Below are positions 7,533-7,769 of a stretch of DNA of 7,769 nucleotides, one piece after another; position 1 is the first letter of the stretch, and each line of letters opens with the position of its first letter. A program made the position numbers and the translations under genes. The stretch spans positions 1 through 7,769 of the forward strand of contig CALBZH010000803.1 in the NCBI GenBank assembly GCA_937889795.1, in the 5' to 3' direction. Under the pieces are notes generated by a model. That model was not told where the DNA came from, did no database searches, and saw nothing but the letters and a program-made list of their open reading frames with translations. Origin of the DNA: an uncultured Syntrophobacteraceae bacterium (GTDB lineage Bacteria > Desulfobacterota > Syntrophobacteria > Syntrophobacterales > Syntrophobacteraceae).

Positions 7533-7699
7533 TCCAACTGCATCGGGCTGCACACATTGACTAGGCAGAAATCTGCACACGAATGCCTTTGACTGATCTT
7601 CTACAGTACTTATAAACATATGCTGTAATGTCAACGGGATACGCGTATAGCTATCTTTCTTGGCACTACACGTCTCCCTTGTTGCGGGCGAGGCTGATC
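7435..7699. other. Intergenic stretch with AT-rich island
   Basis: Between the small open frame and the right-edge gene end. Apart from the weak frame at 7416-7532 it contains no gene I can support. The part from about 7585 to 7660 is clearly richer in A and T than its surroundings and holds several short dyads: GCAG-AAAT-CTGC (7565-7576), the 10-base palindrome ATACGCGTAT (7639-7648) and ATAGCTAT (7647-7654). No terminator with a T-run is visible. Confidence 0.5.
7589..7616 (+). promoter_or_regulatory. Possible rightward sigma70-type promoter with dyad over the -10
   Basis: On the plus strand, TTGACT (7589-7594), a 16-base spacer and TATAAA (7611-7616), each five of six to consensus. An inverted repeat TACAG (7602-7606) / CTGTA (7623-7627) is centred almost exactly on the -10 box, as an operator would be. 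No convincing gene follows: the plus frame from ATG 7628 stays open to the window edge (47 codons) but lacks a ribosome site and overlaps a better minus-strand frame. Confidence 0.35.
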
Positions 7700-7768
7700 T
7701 CAGGACTTGATCTGACGGATGGTCGGCGGCAGAGCGACGCCGACGGCCTGGAAAACCTTGCCGCACGT
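7700..7768 (-). CDS. C-terminal end of an unrecognised gene (5' part outside the window)
   Basis: A minus-strand frame enters from the right edge and ends at TGA 7700-7702 after 22 codons, with TCGKVFQAVG followed by VALPPTIRQIKS. About 19 of 22 third codon positions are G or C, far above the other frames here, which supports real coding. The fragment is too short for a family call. It points the same way as the exporter operon but is separated from the operon promoter by over 400 bases, so it is probably a separate unit. Confidence 0.4.
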   Translation of the reverse strand, partial: TCGKVFQAVGVALPPTIRQIKS

Positions 7769-7769
7769 G

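Noticed and set aside
7611..7634. Minus-strand TTGACA at 7629-7634 as a leftward promoter for the small open frames
   Set aside because: The only good -10 match downstream (TATAAG) would need a 14-base spacer, too short for sigma70; other spacings give poor matches.
7565..7654. Short palindromes as ends of an insertion sequence
   Set aside because: They are separate, unrelated short dyads with no matching inverted partner, target duplication or transposase frame in the window.
7661..7686. TGGCAC near 7661 as a sigma54 -24 element
   Set aside because: No GC-containing -12 element lies at the required distance.

Overview
The window is a lipid or polyketide-type biosynthesis gene facing a four-gene export operon. 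The organism is probably a Gram-negative bacterium: a signal-peptide TolC-type outer-membrane channel, a periplasmic adaptor and a MacB/FtsX-type ABC transporter lie together. G+C looks moderately high by eye. The class of proteobacterium or Desulfobacterota-like lineage cannot be fixed from this sequence.

Region 2-2728 (+): the 3' part of one very large gene, cut by the left window edge. It encodes, in order, the end of a fatty acyl-AMP ligase (FAAL), an acyl carrier protein (ACP), and a complete alpha-oxoamine synthase (AONS, the 8-amino-7-oxononanoate synthase / serine palmitoyltransferase / CqsA family). From known chemistry, the fused protein would activate a free fatty acid as acyl-AMP, load it on its own ACP, and condense it decarboxylatively with an amino acid to an alpha-aminoketone. 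These are the same three activities that sphingolipid-making proteobacteria such as Caulobacter encode as separate neighbouring genes (acyl-ACP synthetase, dedicated ACP, serine palmitoyltransferase).

Region 2768-7023 (-): a compact operon read toward the biosynthetic gene, in the order permease, ATPase, outer-membrane factor, membrane-fusion adaptor. Permease and ATPase overlap at ATGAATGA, and the adaptor start overlaps the end of the TolC-like gene by about 77 bases. Together they form a complete tripartite MacAB-TolC-like exporter. The two units converge tail to tail with a 39-base gap, so co-function in making and exporting an aminoketone lipid is plausible but rests on proximity only.

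Region 7024-7769: mostly intergenic. It holds a near-consensus sigma70-type promoter for the exporter operon (TTGACA, 17 bases, TGTAAT), a leader of about 215 bases, weak overlapping small open frames, an AT-rich island with a rightward promoter-like sequence and a dyad, and at the right edge the likely C-terminal end of an unrecognised minus-strand gene.
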